Shown: piece after piece, positions 1 through 11,285 of the stretch
How the letters are laid out: every line of letters begins with the position of its first letter
Numbering within the stretch: position 1 is the first letter of the stretch
NCBI GenBank assembly: GCA_016617785.1
Contig: JADILM010000011.1
Coordinates: forward strand, 372,001 to 436,000
DNA from: Sporobolomyces roseus
Lineage: Eukaryota; Basidiomycota; Microbotryomycetes; Sporidiobolales; Sporidiobolaceae
Length of the DNA stretch: 64,000 nt
Direction: 5' to 3'
Notes under the pieces: generated by a model
Databases searched by the model: none
What the model was told of the DNA's origin: nothing
Seen by the model: the letters and a program-made list of their open reading frames with translations, nothing else
Translations under genes and position numbers: made by a program

Positions 1-2230
1 GCGATGTACGTGTTGTGACCTTGAACCATCACTGAGGATTCGACAAGCGGGAGAGGTTTCTTGTAAGATGAGGAAGAAGCGGGATGGGAAGAACGAAGGG
101 ATTTGTTGAGTTTCGAAATGTTGAGAGAAGTCGTCTGCTTGAGGGATGCGGTACTGCGAGTCTCCGACATCAGCCCACTCGAGCGGCATACAGCAGAATG
201 AGCGGGATTGAATACTCACTTGCCGAACGTTTCAGCTCTTCCCATTCCTGTTCGATTGACTGCGAGATGAATATGATATTGACACTTCGTACCGACACGC
301 CTGTAGATCCCAACCTGTTGTATCAGTGGGTCTCGTCATACACTGCAAGGGAATGGACAGATGAAGCTTACGAATCGACCCAACTACCGCACTTCTGACC
401 ATCTTTCTTTCTGATCGCATCACAGAACGTGAGATCCTTCGCACGACCAAGGACCACCATTGAATCGGCCGATATGGGCTTGAGAGTATGAGAACGACCC
501 TGGATCATTTCGAACGAATCGGTCAGTTCGAGACGACAGGAACGAAGAAGAGAGAGATACGAGACTGACCTCTGTCGCTGGTAGGAAGTGAGGATTGATG
601 ATAGCGACCACAGCACCAGGGCTCTCCTTCCAATACTTCTCGTAAGCTCCACCACTCTGACCTTTGTAAATCGGAATCTCGTTCCCATCTTCATCGAATC
701 CAGTATCGACCGTATCCGCCTCAACCAACATGACATTGAGCGTTCCCGTTCCCGATGCAGCCGCATTCTCCGTCGACAAGTCAACCAATTCAAATCGAAT
801 GTATCTCTGTTTCCTCTGTTTCTTCGTTCGTTGAACAAACAGTTCCTCAGCCGGTTTCGCTCCGTCCGGTAGAGCTTCCTTCATCGGATCTTGTTTCTCT
901 CCGTAGCGAGCTCGTCGTTTCTTCTGTTCTTCGGTTTCTTTGCGAGGTTCGGCGAGCGGGTTCGAGTTGAGGAATCGGATCTCGTCTTTCCAAGCTAGGA
1001 CTCCGATGATGACGAAATCTGCGTCTACGTCGATGTGTACTTGTCGACGATTGTCGATGCGAGCGAGGGAGTAGATTTGGGAGGGTGAGAGGTGATATCG
1101 ATCAGAGAGGAGTCCTTGGACTTGCTCGTGAGGAATTGTGCGTTGTCTGTAGAGGCATTGTCAACGTCAACTACGCCACAAGTAGCTGTTGAGGGAAACA
1201 TGCGCTCACTTGAGTTTGATTCCGCTATTCGGTTCGATTCGTTCGAAATCTGGATCGTTTCGAGGAGGAACGAAATCGATTGGACCCATCTCCAACTCTT
1301 CAATAACCGTTCCATCCTTGTTCCTCTTCTTTGGTTTAGTCGGTCCATCCGTAATATCCAAATCGTCCGATTCGTCTCCCGCTTGATCTTCTCCACTCGC
1401 TGATGATTCCCTTCTCTTCTTGCTGACCGGCTTCCTTCTCCCCTCCTCCTTCGCTTCGACATGTTTCGGTCGAGTCATCGCTGGTATGACAGGTTTCACA
1501 TCCCTCATGATCTCTTCGTCCAACTCCCTCTCCTTTCCCTTCGAGGACTTCTTCTTTGCACCACTCGAGTCTTTGATGATCGCTCTCACTTTCATATCCG
1601 TCCCTTCTCGAGCTTTCATCAATCCTTCTTTAGCGCCCGACAAACTCCCGAATCCGATTGAACGTTTCGCGAGCTGTTCCCGTCGAACTGAATCCAATTT
1701 CGAAGTTTGCTGTTCATTCTGCATCTTCTCCAAGAAAGATTTCGCTGTCCTTACAAGACTCGAGACATCAGCGTTTTGTAGCGAACGGTGATATAGCGAG
1801 CTTGTACGAACGTATAGCAGATTCATGACTTGAGAATTTACTTTCTTTCGGTTCTTTCCTCGTTATTGAAACGCTCGATTCGGGTTTGAAGAATTTCGGC
1901 ATCGAAGGAGGGGGTCCCAACATAGTCGAATCAAAGTAAGCAGGCATGGTAGAAGTCGTAGCTTGTTGGTGTTCTGCGATTCTCTGTCGTTTCTTACCTA
2001 CGAGAAATCCGAGTCTCCTTATTTCAGCTTCTTTCGACGCGATATGAGGGAGTAGGGCTGTGCTTACGTGGCGATGGACTCTCTGCTACCAATACTTTTG
2101 GACCAGAGTTCTTCTTACGTTCTTGTTCCAATTCATACCTCCTCTTCTTCTCCTCTAAACGCTTTGCTTTTGCTTCTAGTGCTGCATGGGCCTCCGGATC
2201 GTACGGAGAGCTTGATCTCTCCCGAGTCAT
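1..2230 (-). CDS. MCM10: Mcm10 DNA replication factor, 3' end cut off by window
   Basis: Mcm10 scaffolds the CMG helicase and DNA polymerase alpha at replication origins in the nucleus. The protein is read across several exons, of which four were resolved and join in frame: 1146-570, 499-372, 300-220 and 153 to beyond the window edge. The core has the family pattern IPHEQVQGLL..YHLSPSQIYSLAR, then the OB-fold (YIRFELVDL; YKGQSGGAYEKYW; VVAIINPHFL), then VVLGRAKDLTFCDAI. The Mcm10 zinc finger follows: cysteines in DLTFCDAI, GQKCGSW and TKCQYH, plus the YH histidine, spread over two exons. The N-terminus is charged and low complexity. The start at 2230 opens the first exon, which ends near 2068 at GTAAGC. 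Splice sites between about 1826 and 2060 are not settled. The C-terminal part lies beyond position 1. Identification rests on the core and is strong. Confidence 0.93.
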
Positions 2231-2330
2231 GTCGACAAAGCGGAAGAAGTGAAGAGTAGGAGAGCAAGAGATTCGCGTTCTTGGTGATCTTTCCTTCGCG
2301 TTCGTTTCACCTCGAAATCACTTCGATTAG

Positions 2331-2676
2331 ATGTTGGAGACAGTCAAATCACGGCAAACTTGGGGTTTCTTGATCCTCACTGTTCTTCCAGGTGCGTCCT
2401 CCCCCTCTTTCTCTCGTTCACTTTTCTTGCATTCGCTCATCTAAACTTTCATCTCGCCTCACAGCTTCAGCAGGAATAGGTTACTACCTGCGTTCAAGGA
2501 AGGATGAACAGCTGTTGCAAGATGTCACGCCAGAGAAAGCCCCCTTTCTGGAGAGTACGCAACAGGTGAGGGATAAAATCGAATTGTTGAGAAGAAGGGA
2601 AGCTAGATTAGTAGAGGAAGAAAAGGAATTGAGGGAGAAACTGGACAGAGTCAAGAAGGCTAGGTCAAACGTGTGA
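2331..2676 (+). CDS. Small single-pass membrane protein with coiled coil, unrecognised
   Basis: Two exons, 2331-2391 and 2465-2676, give 273 nt in frame and 90 residues. The intron has a GTGCGT donor and a CTCACAG acceptor. Residues about 10-28 (WGFLILTVLPASAGIGYYL) are a likely membrane segment or mitochondrial inner-membrane anchor. The C-terminal half is a heptad-like charged helix (IELLRRREARLVEEEKELREK). This shape is common in small mitochondrial assembly factors and respiratory-chain accessory proteins, but I cannot assign a family. The gene starts only 100 bp from the MCM10 start on the other strand, so the two probably share a bidirectional promoter. Correct splicing into one frame supports a real gene. 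Confidence 0.65.
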
Positions 2677-2929
2677 GAGAGCGGGTGGACAGTGAACCGA
2701 GTTGCGCAAGACGATTTCGCAACGGGAGAAAACTTGGTGAGTCCCCTCTCACTCGTCTTGACTCAGCCGAAATCTCACGAGCCCTCTACACGCTATAGAC
2801 ATACAACGAGGTGACATAGGAAGCAATCAGGCCCGAGCCCTTGTTCAGTCGCTCGACAAGCGTAGACACCCTCTGAGATTGGATACGAAAATACTGCGTT
2901 ACTACTATCATCGAAACCGTGTACAACCC

Positions 2930-4270
2930 TAGATACCTCGTCCGCCGGTAACCTCGAGAGTGTGACCCGAGATGTAACTAGACAAAGGCGATGCAAGGAA
3001 CAAGACAGCCTTAGCGGCTTCCTCAGGAGTTCCAGGTCGACCAAGAGGAACTGTTCGAGGTGAAGTCTGTCAGCGGGCGTTCAGCGAGACTGAAAGAAAG
3101 GGTAGACGTACTGTCAGGTACTCGGTCACCGTCTGTTTGAGCACCTTTACCTCGTCCTGGAATACCGAGAGCAACTTTCGATCCATCAGGTAGAGTAATC
3201 GCTTCTCCCAATTCCTTTGCGGCGGTCAATCGAGTGGTGATGTATCTACAAGCGAAGGGGGATGTCATTAGTGAGCTATAGAGAGGAGGGGAAGAGCTGG
3301 AGAAGAGCTTACCCGAAAGCGACAGTGTTTGCTCGAACTCCGAAAGCACCCCATTCTTTCGCGATCGTCTTGGTCAATCCAATGATTCCGCTCTTCGCGA
3401 CAGCGTAGTTTGCTTGTCCAACATTGCCATGGAGACCTGCAATCCAATTTGAACCATTAGTATCGTAACTCAAAAAGCGGAAAAAGGAGAGAGTTTTTAC
3501 CTGAAGTTGAAGAAACGTTGACGATAGACTTGTTCTTTGCGATATCTTCAGGCTTCTTCGCTCGCATGTAAGGAGCAGCTTCTCGTACAATCTTGAAAGG
3601 AGCAACGTTGTGGACTTCGAGCATTAATCGGAAAACATCGTCGGTGGTAGTGTGGAGCATTTTATCGAACTGAAGTTCGAGTGGCCCGGTCAGTACCTAG
3701 AGTGACGGTAGCGAGGTAGACAAGTAGCTTACAGTGAATCCTGCGTTGTTGATGATGTGGTTGATTCCTCCGTAAGCTCTGAGAAACGAAAAAGAGAACG
3801 GATCCGTCAGTTTTCGCTCAATTCTTCGTACCGCTCTTCATTTCTCGCTTCCTCTCTCCCGCCTCCTCGTTCTTTCAGGTTCGGTATGCAACTATGGAAC
3901 CAGACTCACTTTACGGTTTCGTCAACGAGCTTCTTCGCAAACCCTTCACCAGTAACATCTCCACTAACTGCGATGGCTTCACCACCATTCTTCTTGATTT
4001 CATCGACGACGAGTTGAGCCTTCTTTCCATCAAGATCCGAGACGACTACTTTCGATCCCTCTTGAGCAAAGAGGAGAGCAGTAGCTTTTCCAATACCTTG
4101 AGCGGCCTGGCGGAGTTCGGTTCGAGTCAGTCAAGATACTGATAGAGTATAGGAAAGGTTCAGCGTACACCAGTAATGATTGAGACTTCTCCAGCGAGGA
4201 GTCCTTGAGGGGAAGAAGCAGCCGAACCGAGTTGCTTGGTGACGGCGGAGAGACGAGCAGAGGCAGACAT
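2930..4270 (-). CDS. Short-chain dehydrogenase/reductase, FabG-like, paralogue copy 1
   Basis: NAD(P)-dependent reductase of the classical SDR family, most like 3-oxoacyl-ACP reductase (FabG). The substrate cannot be told from sequence. The cofactor motif TGAAQGIG follows the first intron. The structural motif NNAGFT, the catalytic serine in VNVSS and the YAVAK tyrosine/lysine pair are all present. The C-terminal [13 protein letters not shown] motif is intact. The start is the ATG at 4268-4270, giving [10 protein letters not shown], and the stop is TAG at 2930-2932. Introns lie after ITG, after DETVK, after NNAGFT, after VSSTSG, between VAFG and YITTRL, and after VPDS. A close paralogue on the plus strand at 11286-12706 differs at five intron positions. 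Copy 1 is convergent with the small gene ending at 2676. Confidence 0.9.
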
Positions 4271-4446
4271 GATTAGTTGTAGATGAGAGTGAGATTGATG
4301 AGAGTGGAAGGAGAAGAGGGGAGAGCGAAGGGAGAAGAGAGGAGAAAAATCAAGGCGGCAATTGCAAGAACCCGAGTAACAAAATTCTTCGTTCGTCGGA
4401 CTTTTCGACCACAAAAGAGCCGTCTTCCTCTTCGCGTTAGTCGAAG

Positions 4447-4702
4447 ATGTCGAGCGGCATCGAAGCGATGGACGAAGCGACTGTCGAACAACTTCGAGAT
4501 TTACTCAATTTCTCGTTTTTCTCGCTCGTTACACTCGACAACCATGGAGCGAGTCCAGCTCCGACGTATCCTCGAGCGATATGTTGCAACGGTAAGAAAG
4601 TGAAGAGGGTACAGAGATCAGAGCATTTGTCTTTACTTCGCAATCTTCCTCCCGGATTTCGCAAGCGCAGCTGTTCGCGCAGATTCCTTATCTACGATGT
4701 AG
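4447..4702 (+). CDS. Possible small spliced ORF, antisense to PP28 3' end
   Basis: An ATG at 4447 opens a frame beginning MSSGIEAMDEATVEQLRDLL. A GTAAGA donor after ATATGTTGCAACG could join an acceptor near 4672 and then stop at 4700-4702, giving about 58 residues. It would be transcribed divergently from SDR copy 1 (start codons about 180 bp apart). No family is recognised. If the PP28-like gene uses its downstream terminal exon, the two overlap on opposite strands. This may be spurious, so I keep it as a low-confidence candidate. Confidence 0.28.
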
Positions 4703-5698
4703 CAGAGATGTATCAGTTACACCGTGAAGAATCCCAAGACACGAAGGAGAATTCCGACGCACCATTAGCTTCCTTCTCTTTCGCAACTTTCGTCGCTTCT
4801 CTCTGCTTCCTGATCGCTGCAAGGCGTGCCATATCCTTCTTAGCCTCATCAGTCTGTGAGTACGATTGATATAGGTAAGCTCGAAACACGAGGCATCAGT
4901 GATTCTGGAGAGAGACGCACCTTTCCAGCAGCGTGAAGGGCGGCGTAGCGTTCCGCCTTTTCCTTTCTCTCCTTCTCCTCCCTGCGATTCGGCGATGTAA
5001 TGCTCAAGTCAGTGGTGGATAGATCACAACTCCAGCAGAACGCTCGACTCACCTTTCTCTTCGACTCATTTGCACCGGTGCACCTTTGTTCAAATTCTTA
5101 GGCGCATCCCCTTGCACCGGTTTCTTCTCTACCTTCTTCGCCGCTCTCGCCTGCGCAACCTCATCCGCACTCTTGACAACCTTCCTCTCTCCCAACCCCT
5201 TTCCTCCTCCTGTTGACGGTACTGGAGGAGCCTTACTTGATTCACCCAATTTCGCACCTCCCAAACTCTTTGCCAGTTCCTCGTCTTCCTTCGCTAGATC
5301 TTGAGGTGCTTTCGATTTCTTACTAATCTTTCCACCAAACCCATCGCTCTCGTCGGAATGACCATCTTCTTCTTCGTCCGAGGATTCGGATGAGGAGGAT
5401 TTCTCTTCGACGTCGTTGTCGTTGTCGAGTGAGAAAGGGTTGTCATCCTCTTCGGGTCCTCGGAAATCTCGGTTAAATCTGTGGTCGTTTAGGCGAGAGA
5501 GAGAGGGAGAGATAGCGAAGTCGAAGGAGAGAGAGGAGAATCAGCTCTCTGCTCGACGACTTGGCGGTTCGAGTATTAGCTTACGATCTTCCACCTCCAC
5601 GCTTTACTTTGGTTCTTGATCTTGTGTCGCGTGACCTGTTGATTGAGCGAAACAAGATGAGCAAGAGAGGTGGAAAGGCGAAAGAGCGAAACTCACAT
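4633..5698 (-). CDS. PP28/PDAP1-like casein-kinase-substrate phosphoprotein
   Basis: Belongs to the PP28 (28-kDa heat- and acid-stable phosphoprotein, PDAP1) family: small, highly charged, RNA-linked proteins of uncertain function. The signature is MSRREREEKER..ERYAALHAAGKTDEAKKDMARLAAIRKQRE, a helical charged block. The N-terminus has the family's RGGGRSF basic stretch and a long Ser/Asp/Glu acidic tract (SSSSESSDEEED), a likely CK2 substrate. Exons 5698-5697, 5635-5585, 5478-5053, 4981-4921 and 4853 onward join in frame. The ATG seems to be assembled by splicing AT to G across an intron at 5696-5636. The 3' end has two options. Read-through stops at 4713. An intron with a GTGCGT donor and TAG acceptor adds a basic Ala/Lys tail and stops at 4633, which looks more natural. 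Confidence 0.85.
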
Positions 5699-5797
5699 CT
5701 TGTTAATCCTCTCTTGGCTTCGTTCTTTACTGGAGCTGAGAAGAGTGTATGTGGGCTTTACTGAAGCGATAGAGCGAGACTTGAAGATCGGGAAGAG

Positions 5798-6040
5798 ATG
5801 AACCCCCCCAAAATGAATCGCTTCCGCTCTCTCTTTCTTACCAATCACTTCGCAATTCGTAAGTCTCCCTACAGAGCCTCACGAGCTTCATATCACCCTT
5901 CAGAACTAGTCAAACAAGGTCCCACCTACTCCCTTCCCTTCCCCATCACGCTCCCTCGAAACACGACTTTTTTTCCACCTTCCTCTCAAAACTGCACGCT
6001 CCCGAATCTACTCATCGTTCAAGCACTCCCATTACGTTGA
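5798..6040 (+). CDS. Possible small ORF, unrecognised
   Basis: ATGs at 5798 and 5813 open a frame beginning MNPPKMNRFRSLFLTNHF that stays open to the TGA at 6038-6040. A GTAAGT..CTTCAG intron at 5859-5903 (45 nt, in frame) could be removed, so either an 80-aa or a 65-aa product is possible. The basic N-terminus could be a mitochondrial presequence. There is no recognisable domain. It begins 100 bp from the start of the PP28-like gene on the other strand. Support is weak. Confidence 0.3.
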   Translation: MNPPKMNRFRSLFLTNHFAIRKSPYRASRASYHPSELVKQGPTYSLPFPITLPRNTTFFPPSSQNCTLPNLLIVQALPLR

Positions 6041-6265
6041 GGAGATATCAAAATCGGCGCTCCTTTCCTCGGATTGAAGCGATATAGAGTTAGATGCTAG
6101 ATCATCTTCGCAGGGAACCTTGTTTGACAGCTCTGAAGTCTCTTTCTTTACGAAATGCAGGAAGCTGATAGTTTGTGTTCTACATCCCTTTTTCTCCAAC
6201 AGATCTACATGATGGAATTTTGAGAGAAGGGAATAGAGTTGAGCTTTAGAGGGAGAAGGAGCCAT
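6032..6265 (-). CDS. Possible small ORF, unrecognised
   Basis: A 77-codon frame on the minus strand starts MAPSPSKAQLYSLLSKFHH and ends at 6032, overlapping the stop of the plus-strand ORF by about 9 bp. The beginning faintly resembles LYR-motif mitochondrial assembly proteins (PSKAQLYSLL), but the diagnostic LYR..F pattern is not seen, and I did not find a splice form that restores it. It is a candidate only. Confidence 0.22.
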   Translation of the reverse strand: MAPSPSKAQLYSLLSKFHHVDLLEKKGCRTQTISFLHFVKKETSELSNKVPCEDDLASNSISLQSEERSADFDISST

Positions 6266-6607
6266 GAGTGTTGTAGACTTGCGGGTTGAGGGTTGTAACT
6301 AAAGATGTATCGGAGACATCCATGCTGAACGAGAAGAGATTTCGATGAGTAATCGCTCCCTGCTCTACCTTCTGGGAATTCGAATGCTCTGGCGAACCAC
6401 TTTCTTCCGCTTCGATTCGCTTCCCACAGTATCGCAAGGTGCTCTCAAGGTTGTAGCCGATTTGGTTCCGGCAGTAGCTCCAGGATCACTGATGGAGCTG
6501 TTCAGATCACGAGGTGAATGGGAAAACATAGAATTCGTCCAAAGATAGTCAAGCTAACGCTCACGCGTCTACGCAGACCGACAAAACAGTACACAAAGGT
6601 GTGGCCA

Positions 6608-8254
6608 CTAGACTCGTCGGGATCGTGCAAGGAACGGTGAGGAACGCTCAAGGTGTGCGAGGGAAGCAGACATTCCGACTCGAGTCTGCGAGATAACGCA
6701 AAGATCGTATATACGTGAGGGAGGCAGGTGGACAGGTGGGAGTTCGTCAATGGGATGGGATGCGAGTGTCAAAGTGTCAGTACTCTGTCATCAGTAAAGA
6801 GGAGAGACGACGGGGAAGTGAGAAGATCACCTCGACTCGATAGCGAATGTCGTAGAAGTGCTGTAACGTCGAGAGGTGGTCAGTATTTGGGTCGAGACTG
6901 AAGAACATGGTCAAGAAAGGTATCACTCACTCTGAGGAGGTCTGCGGCAGATTGCAGAGACTGCTCGATTGGCGGGATGAGGGCCGCAGGATCGGCGCTC
7001 GACCTGTGATTGCTGTGTTGTTGATCCCGTTCGAGTCGAGTTGTTACTGCCAGTGCGAGGTCTCGTCTTGGTGTGGAAGTTGCTACGAGGTTCAGGAAGA
7101 ATGGAATGGACGACGACCAGGGCTCGGAGGGGATGTGCTGATGGTTGCGATCGATGAAGTCTTCTGTCAATCCCGGTGACTGCATTGCGTCTGAACGAAG
7201 GATCTTCGAGGCGGCATTCTGTACAGTCATGAGCCCGTACACGATGACGACAGGCACTCATCGAGACCATGTTTCGGGTTTGAGCGTTGACACCGATCCT
7301 TTGACATTCGTGATGCAATGCAGCGACGGAGGATAGCATTTGAACGAGGGCATTTGGGTATACTGCTGGAGCACGAGTCGGGTCCGGAACAAGTCGACGC
7401 TTCACGAAGAGTCGATCCAGCGCGTCTTGAGGAATCGTCCAAGTTAGCGCCTTCACTGATGCTCCACGGAGAGCGGGTTCGGAGATAGATGTTAGCTATA
7501 TTTAAGGAGTCTCAGCTAGGTCGACGACAGGTACAGGGGCGCGTAAATCGTACCATCAAAGCATGGTGCAAAGCTTTCGCATCGCATTGATCGCCAACAG
7601 CTAGGTATGTGTGGGCTTCCTCTCGCTGAAAGGTCAATTATCAGCTGTTTGCTTACCACTATGAGCGAACAGAAACTGAAGGAAACGCACTGCAAATTCG
7701 TGATCGAGTTGCATTTTGGTGAAAAGTGCGTGCAGAGGCGCCTGAAGCGGGGCGGAAAGGCCGGGGATCTTGCGAATGAGAGATCCGGAGTCGAATACCA
7801 GTGCAACAAACGCTGAAACTCCCCATAGGGAAATCATAAATCGACGAGTCGAGTCCGACGGTGTCGCTGACGTCCAGGAGTCGAGGCGTTCTGGGCTTTC
7901 GAGTTGGTGGATCACCTCCCATGCTCTTTGCGACGCTGAACATACAGTCTCGAGGGTGTCGACTGCCATGGTGGGTGAGAGGGAGTAAGAGGAGAGAGCA
8001 GCAACCACGAGGTTACAGAGTCGAACCGGATCCTCCGCGGTCGCCAAGTATCGGAGATGTCGGGAGGGATAGCAGGCGTGGTGAAGAGTTTCGTGGAAGA
8101 GGCGGGGCGGACCGTGAACGGGTAGAACGGTAGCAGAAGACGGAGACACGATCTGAGATCTGACGACGAAATTACTGAAGATGCTAATTTGACCAAAATT
8201 CATGAGGATCAGCCTACAGCAGACAAGTAAGGCAGAGCCAGTCGAGACACTCAC
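6608..8254 (-). CDS. Unrecognised multi-exon protein
   Basis: Several minus-strand exons look coding. One at about 8180-7680 carries FHETLHHACYPSRHLRYLA and later AFVALVFDSGSLIRKIPG. Another near 7610-7550 carries AHTYLAVGDQCDAKALHHAL. Another at about 7450-7340 carries ALTWTIPQDALDRLFVKRR, and another ends near 6930 with SIPFFLNLVATSTPRRDLAL. A short exon, HFYDIRYRVE, joins in phase near 6860-6830. A last exon could stop at 6608. The hydrophobic helical content recalls the middle region of fungal regulatory proteins, but no zinc cluster or other domain is visible upstream. The 5' end is uncertain (the ATG could be further upstream, up to about 8513), and so is the 3' end. Function unknown. 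Confidence 0.5.
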
Positions 8255-8508
8255 AAGGCGAGGAAATGGCCGAAGGGAGTAGTCGGACGGGGCAGCAGCG
8301 AAAAAAGTGAAAAAAGCGAAAGACGAAGACCACGACGAGCTGGAAACGGAGAACGAGCCGAGGAAGCTTCAGAGCGGTGGTTGTCTGTCAGCTACGATTG
8401 TCGTGCAGCGCCCACACGAGCAGAAATCCAGAAGAAACGAAGGAACGCTGATTGGAGAAAGAAAACGAAGCTGGAGAAAAGTGGAGAAGCCGTAGCATAG
8501 CAGAGCCA

Positions 8509-8944
8509 GTCATCAGGAGTAGGAAGAGGATCAGTTAGCTATTCTAGCATCTGCCCGCAAGATCGAAGTGAGAGGTCGAAGGGAGGGAAAGCCTCCGAGT
8601 CGTGCTAAAACGGTTCTCCTTCTCTCACCAACGACTCTCCAAGAACTATACGAACTCAAGTCCACTCTATAAAACGGGGGACTACCCGCTACCGGTCTCC
8701 TTGACCTACCCTTCCCTATCACGCCTCAGTCCTTCACGATGCCCATTTAGTTTCAACTTCTTCATCGGTCAACACCTCCCTCTACCTCTCTAAACCCAGT
8801 GAAACCCATTCAGCAGAGTCAGCAAATACTTCATATCCTCTACTACGACCACTACAAGCAGTAACAGCCATAGACGAAGATTCAGTTTCAACCCTTTCCC
8901 CTTTCAACCCTCGACCCCTGAACTTTAGCGTCCTTACTTCAATC
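8509..8944. other. Intergenic, promoter and 5' leader of copper-fist gene
   Basis: Pyrimidine-rich stretch between divergent genes, with long CT-rich runs leading to the copper-fist ATG. A TATAAAA sequence lies at 8668-8674. I see no coding exon and no obvious GCTG-type copper-response repeat. Confidence 0.5.
8668..8674 (+). promoter_or_regulatory. TATA-box-like element
   Basis: TATAAAA about 270 bp upstream of the copper-fist start codon, followed by a CT-rich leader. Position and sequence fit a TATA box for that gene, but this is inferred from a short match only. Confidence 0.35.
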
Positions 8945-10998
8945 ATGTTGATCGAAGGAATCAAGTTCAGCTGCAACTCGTGCATCAAAGGACATCGACA
9001 GTCGAATTGTAGTCATTCAGAGCGGGAGTTGTTTGAAGTAAAGAAACGAGGTCGTCCAATTACCGCTTGCGAAACTTGTCGTGCGATCAGGAAGGATTCG
9101 AATAGTCACAAGACGTGTACTCATTGCGTCAAGGTCGAATGTACGTTTGCACGTCTTCTCCTTTTAGATCGTTGAGGCTGATCAATCCTCTCTCTGATTC
9201 TTTAGCTTTCGAATCGAATGATCTCGTTCGAACTCTTCCTCACGGAGCTTCCGATCCCGCTTCTATGGCACTAGTTCGACGTTCTTCATCCGTCAAATCT
9301 CGCTCTTCTGCATCCTCTGCTTCCCATCCTCCCCCTCTCCCCGGTTCATCTTCGACTCAAGGCGTCAAAGAAGAAGAAGCGGACGACCTTTCGACTGTCG
9401 GACGCAAGAAGAGTGTCAGCAAGTCTCGAAGGAAGGATTCAAACGTCGCTCAGAGACCGCACGATCTCTCTCATGGTCATCTGGCTCACCACTCGACTCA
9501 TCTCTCACCACAATTCTCCCCTTACTCTCACGGTCACGCCCATCCTCCCAATCACGCACCCCTATCGCACTCTTACGACCACGAATCTGCATCCGCAAAC
9601 TATTCTTTCCCACCTCCTCCCCATCACTCGTCTCACCACGAAAGCCTTTCTCTCCCTACGCCAATCGTTGCTCCCGTTCCCATCGCTTCACCTCGACCCA
9701 TGACCAATGAACAACTCGCAGCCTCCTTCTTCTGTCGCGACTTTGACAAGCTCGAAACGCCAAACTCGACTTCCCCCTCGACATCGAACCGCACGGAGAG
9801 CAGGCTGAGCAGCAGTGCAGTGAGTCAAGGGAGCGGAGGAGGTGAGTTCAAGCGAACCGATCCTGTTAAGGATTCAATCGCGCCGCCTACAAAGAGTTTC
9901 GAAATCAAGCGACCGATCAAAGAACGCAAACGAAGTGGACTCGCTCAGATGTATGGTTGCGAAGAGGAAGAGGAGGAGGTGAAGTCAGCAGAGATACCTT
10001 ACCCGAATGTGCACCTCTCGACCTTCACCGACTACGCCCTCCCGTCAAGCAGTCACGAAGCCCTCCCAGTCGATCCCTCGCCAACTTCTCATTGCGATTA
10101 CTCCCTCCCTCGACCTTACAATCCTCCTATCGCCGAATACTCTTCGACCGCTCCTTCCGCCTACTCCGACTACTCTGGATATGCTCCACCACTCGCACGT
10201 ACTCAATCATACTCTGTCGAGGAGGAGGAGGATCCTTTGTCAGGTTTCGCAGATTTGCAACCTCAACAGCAAACCGATTTAGACATCCTCGAATGGATTC
10301 AAACAATCTCCCAGTTACCTCCTTCTTCGACTCCGGCCGCTACGGGCGATGGATCGGTACCCCTCACGGCCGTCTCCTCTTACGACACTGTCGCAACTCC
10401 TACTTCCCACGCCCTCTCTTATCCCGAGTCGACTCCTTCCGTCTCCGCTGCACCTTCAGAGCACAACTTTGACTTTGCGTCACTCGTCCTCTCTCCGACA
10501 GATCTTGTACCCTCGAGGTTGTTCTCGATTCCTAGCGATTCTTCACCTCTCCCTCCTCCTTCATCAGCTGAAGTCCTTTCCTCCTCCTCCGCATCACAAG
10601 ACGCATACTTCCCTCGTTCGCAACACGGAGAAGCTCCCGACTGCTACACTTTCAATTCGAGCGAAATCCATTTGGAGCGTTACGGAATCGACGAATCTTA
10701 CTTTGCGAGGTTGGGATCGTTCGAACCGACTGCAACCCCGACTTCGACTCCAGTATCGGGTGCGTTCGCTGGATGGGAGAAGAGGATAGAACAGACGAAA
10801 GGATTGATGTTGCAGGAGTTTGGAGAGAGGATGCAAGAACAGCAGAGGCAGAACGAGGTGTTACCGGACTTTGAGAATCAGGGAAGCTCGTCGAGTGGGC
10901 AGGAATGGACACAGAGTAGTGATGGAGGTAGTCGAGAGAGAGCTCAGTCGTATGTGACGGGAGTTGAGGGAGATGATTGGTGGACAAAGTTGAATTGA
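8945..10998 (+). CDS. Copper-fist DNA-binding transcription factor
   Basis: Nuclear metal-responsive regulator of the Ace1/Mac1/Cuf1 type. Exons 8945-9140 and 9206-10998 join in frame to 662 residues. The first 40 residues form a copper fist: MLIEGIKFSCNSC..GHR..NCSH supplies the zinc ligands C10, C13, C22 and H24, followed by the minor-groove RGRP motif at 35-38. C42/C45 and C58/C61 continue the cysteine pattern. The rest is Ser/Pro/His-rich with acidic patches (EEEEEEV; VEEEEDPL), as expected for an activation region. No clear CxC-rich copper-sensing cluster of Ace1 type is seen downstream, so it may act like Cuf1 or Mac1, or sense another signal. The ATG is the first in the frame and matches the usual fist N-terminus. 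Confidence 0.93.
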
Positions 10999-11285
10999 GT
11001 TCCTTCGCTCTCATCCCATGTAACACTATCTTTATCTAGCTATACAATATCTTCTCTTTGCAATTTTGCCATACCTATTTGAATCGCATATGTGTTTGAG
11101 AGCTGCATCCGGTTCGAAATCCGAACGACGGCTCGAAAACTCACGGCTCAACCATTCTTCCCTTTCACTTTTTCGGATCTCAAGTGGGACTTTCTTACCC
11201 GAATCGATCTGCTCCTGCCGGCTGACCTCCCTGCTCTCTCTCTTGCTCTTGCTCCTGCTCTCACATCCTCCCCAATCGCTATACT

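Noticed and set aside
11105..11125. tRNA B-box-like GGTTCGAAATCC
   Set aside because: No matching A-box, no acceptor or anticodon stem at the right distances; it lies in the leader of SDR copy 2.
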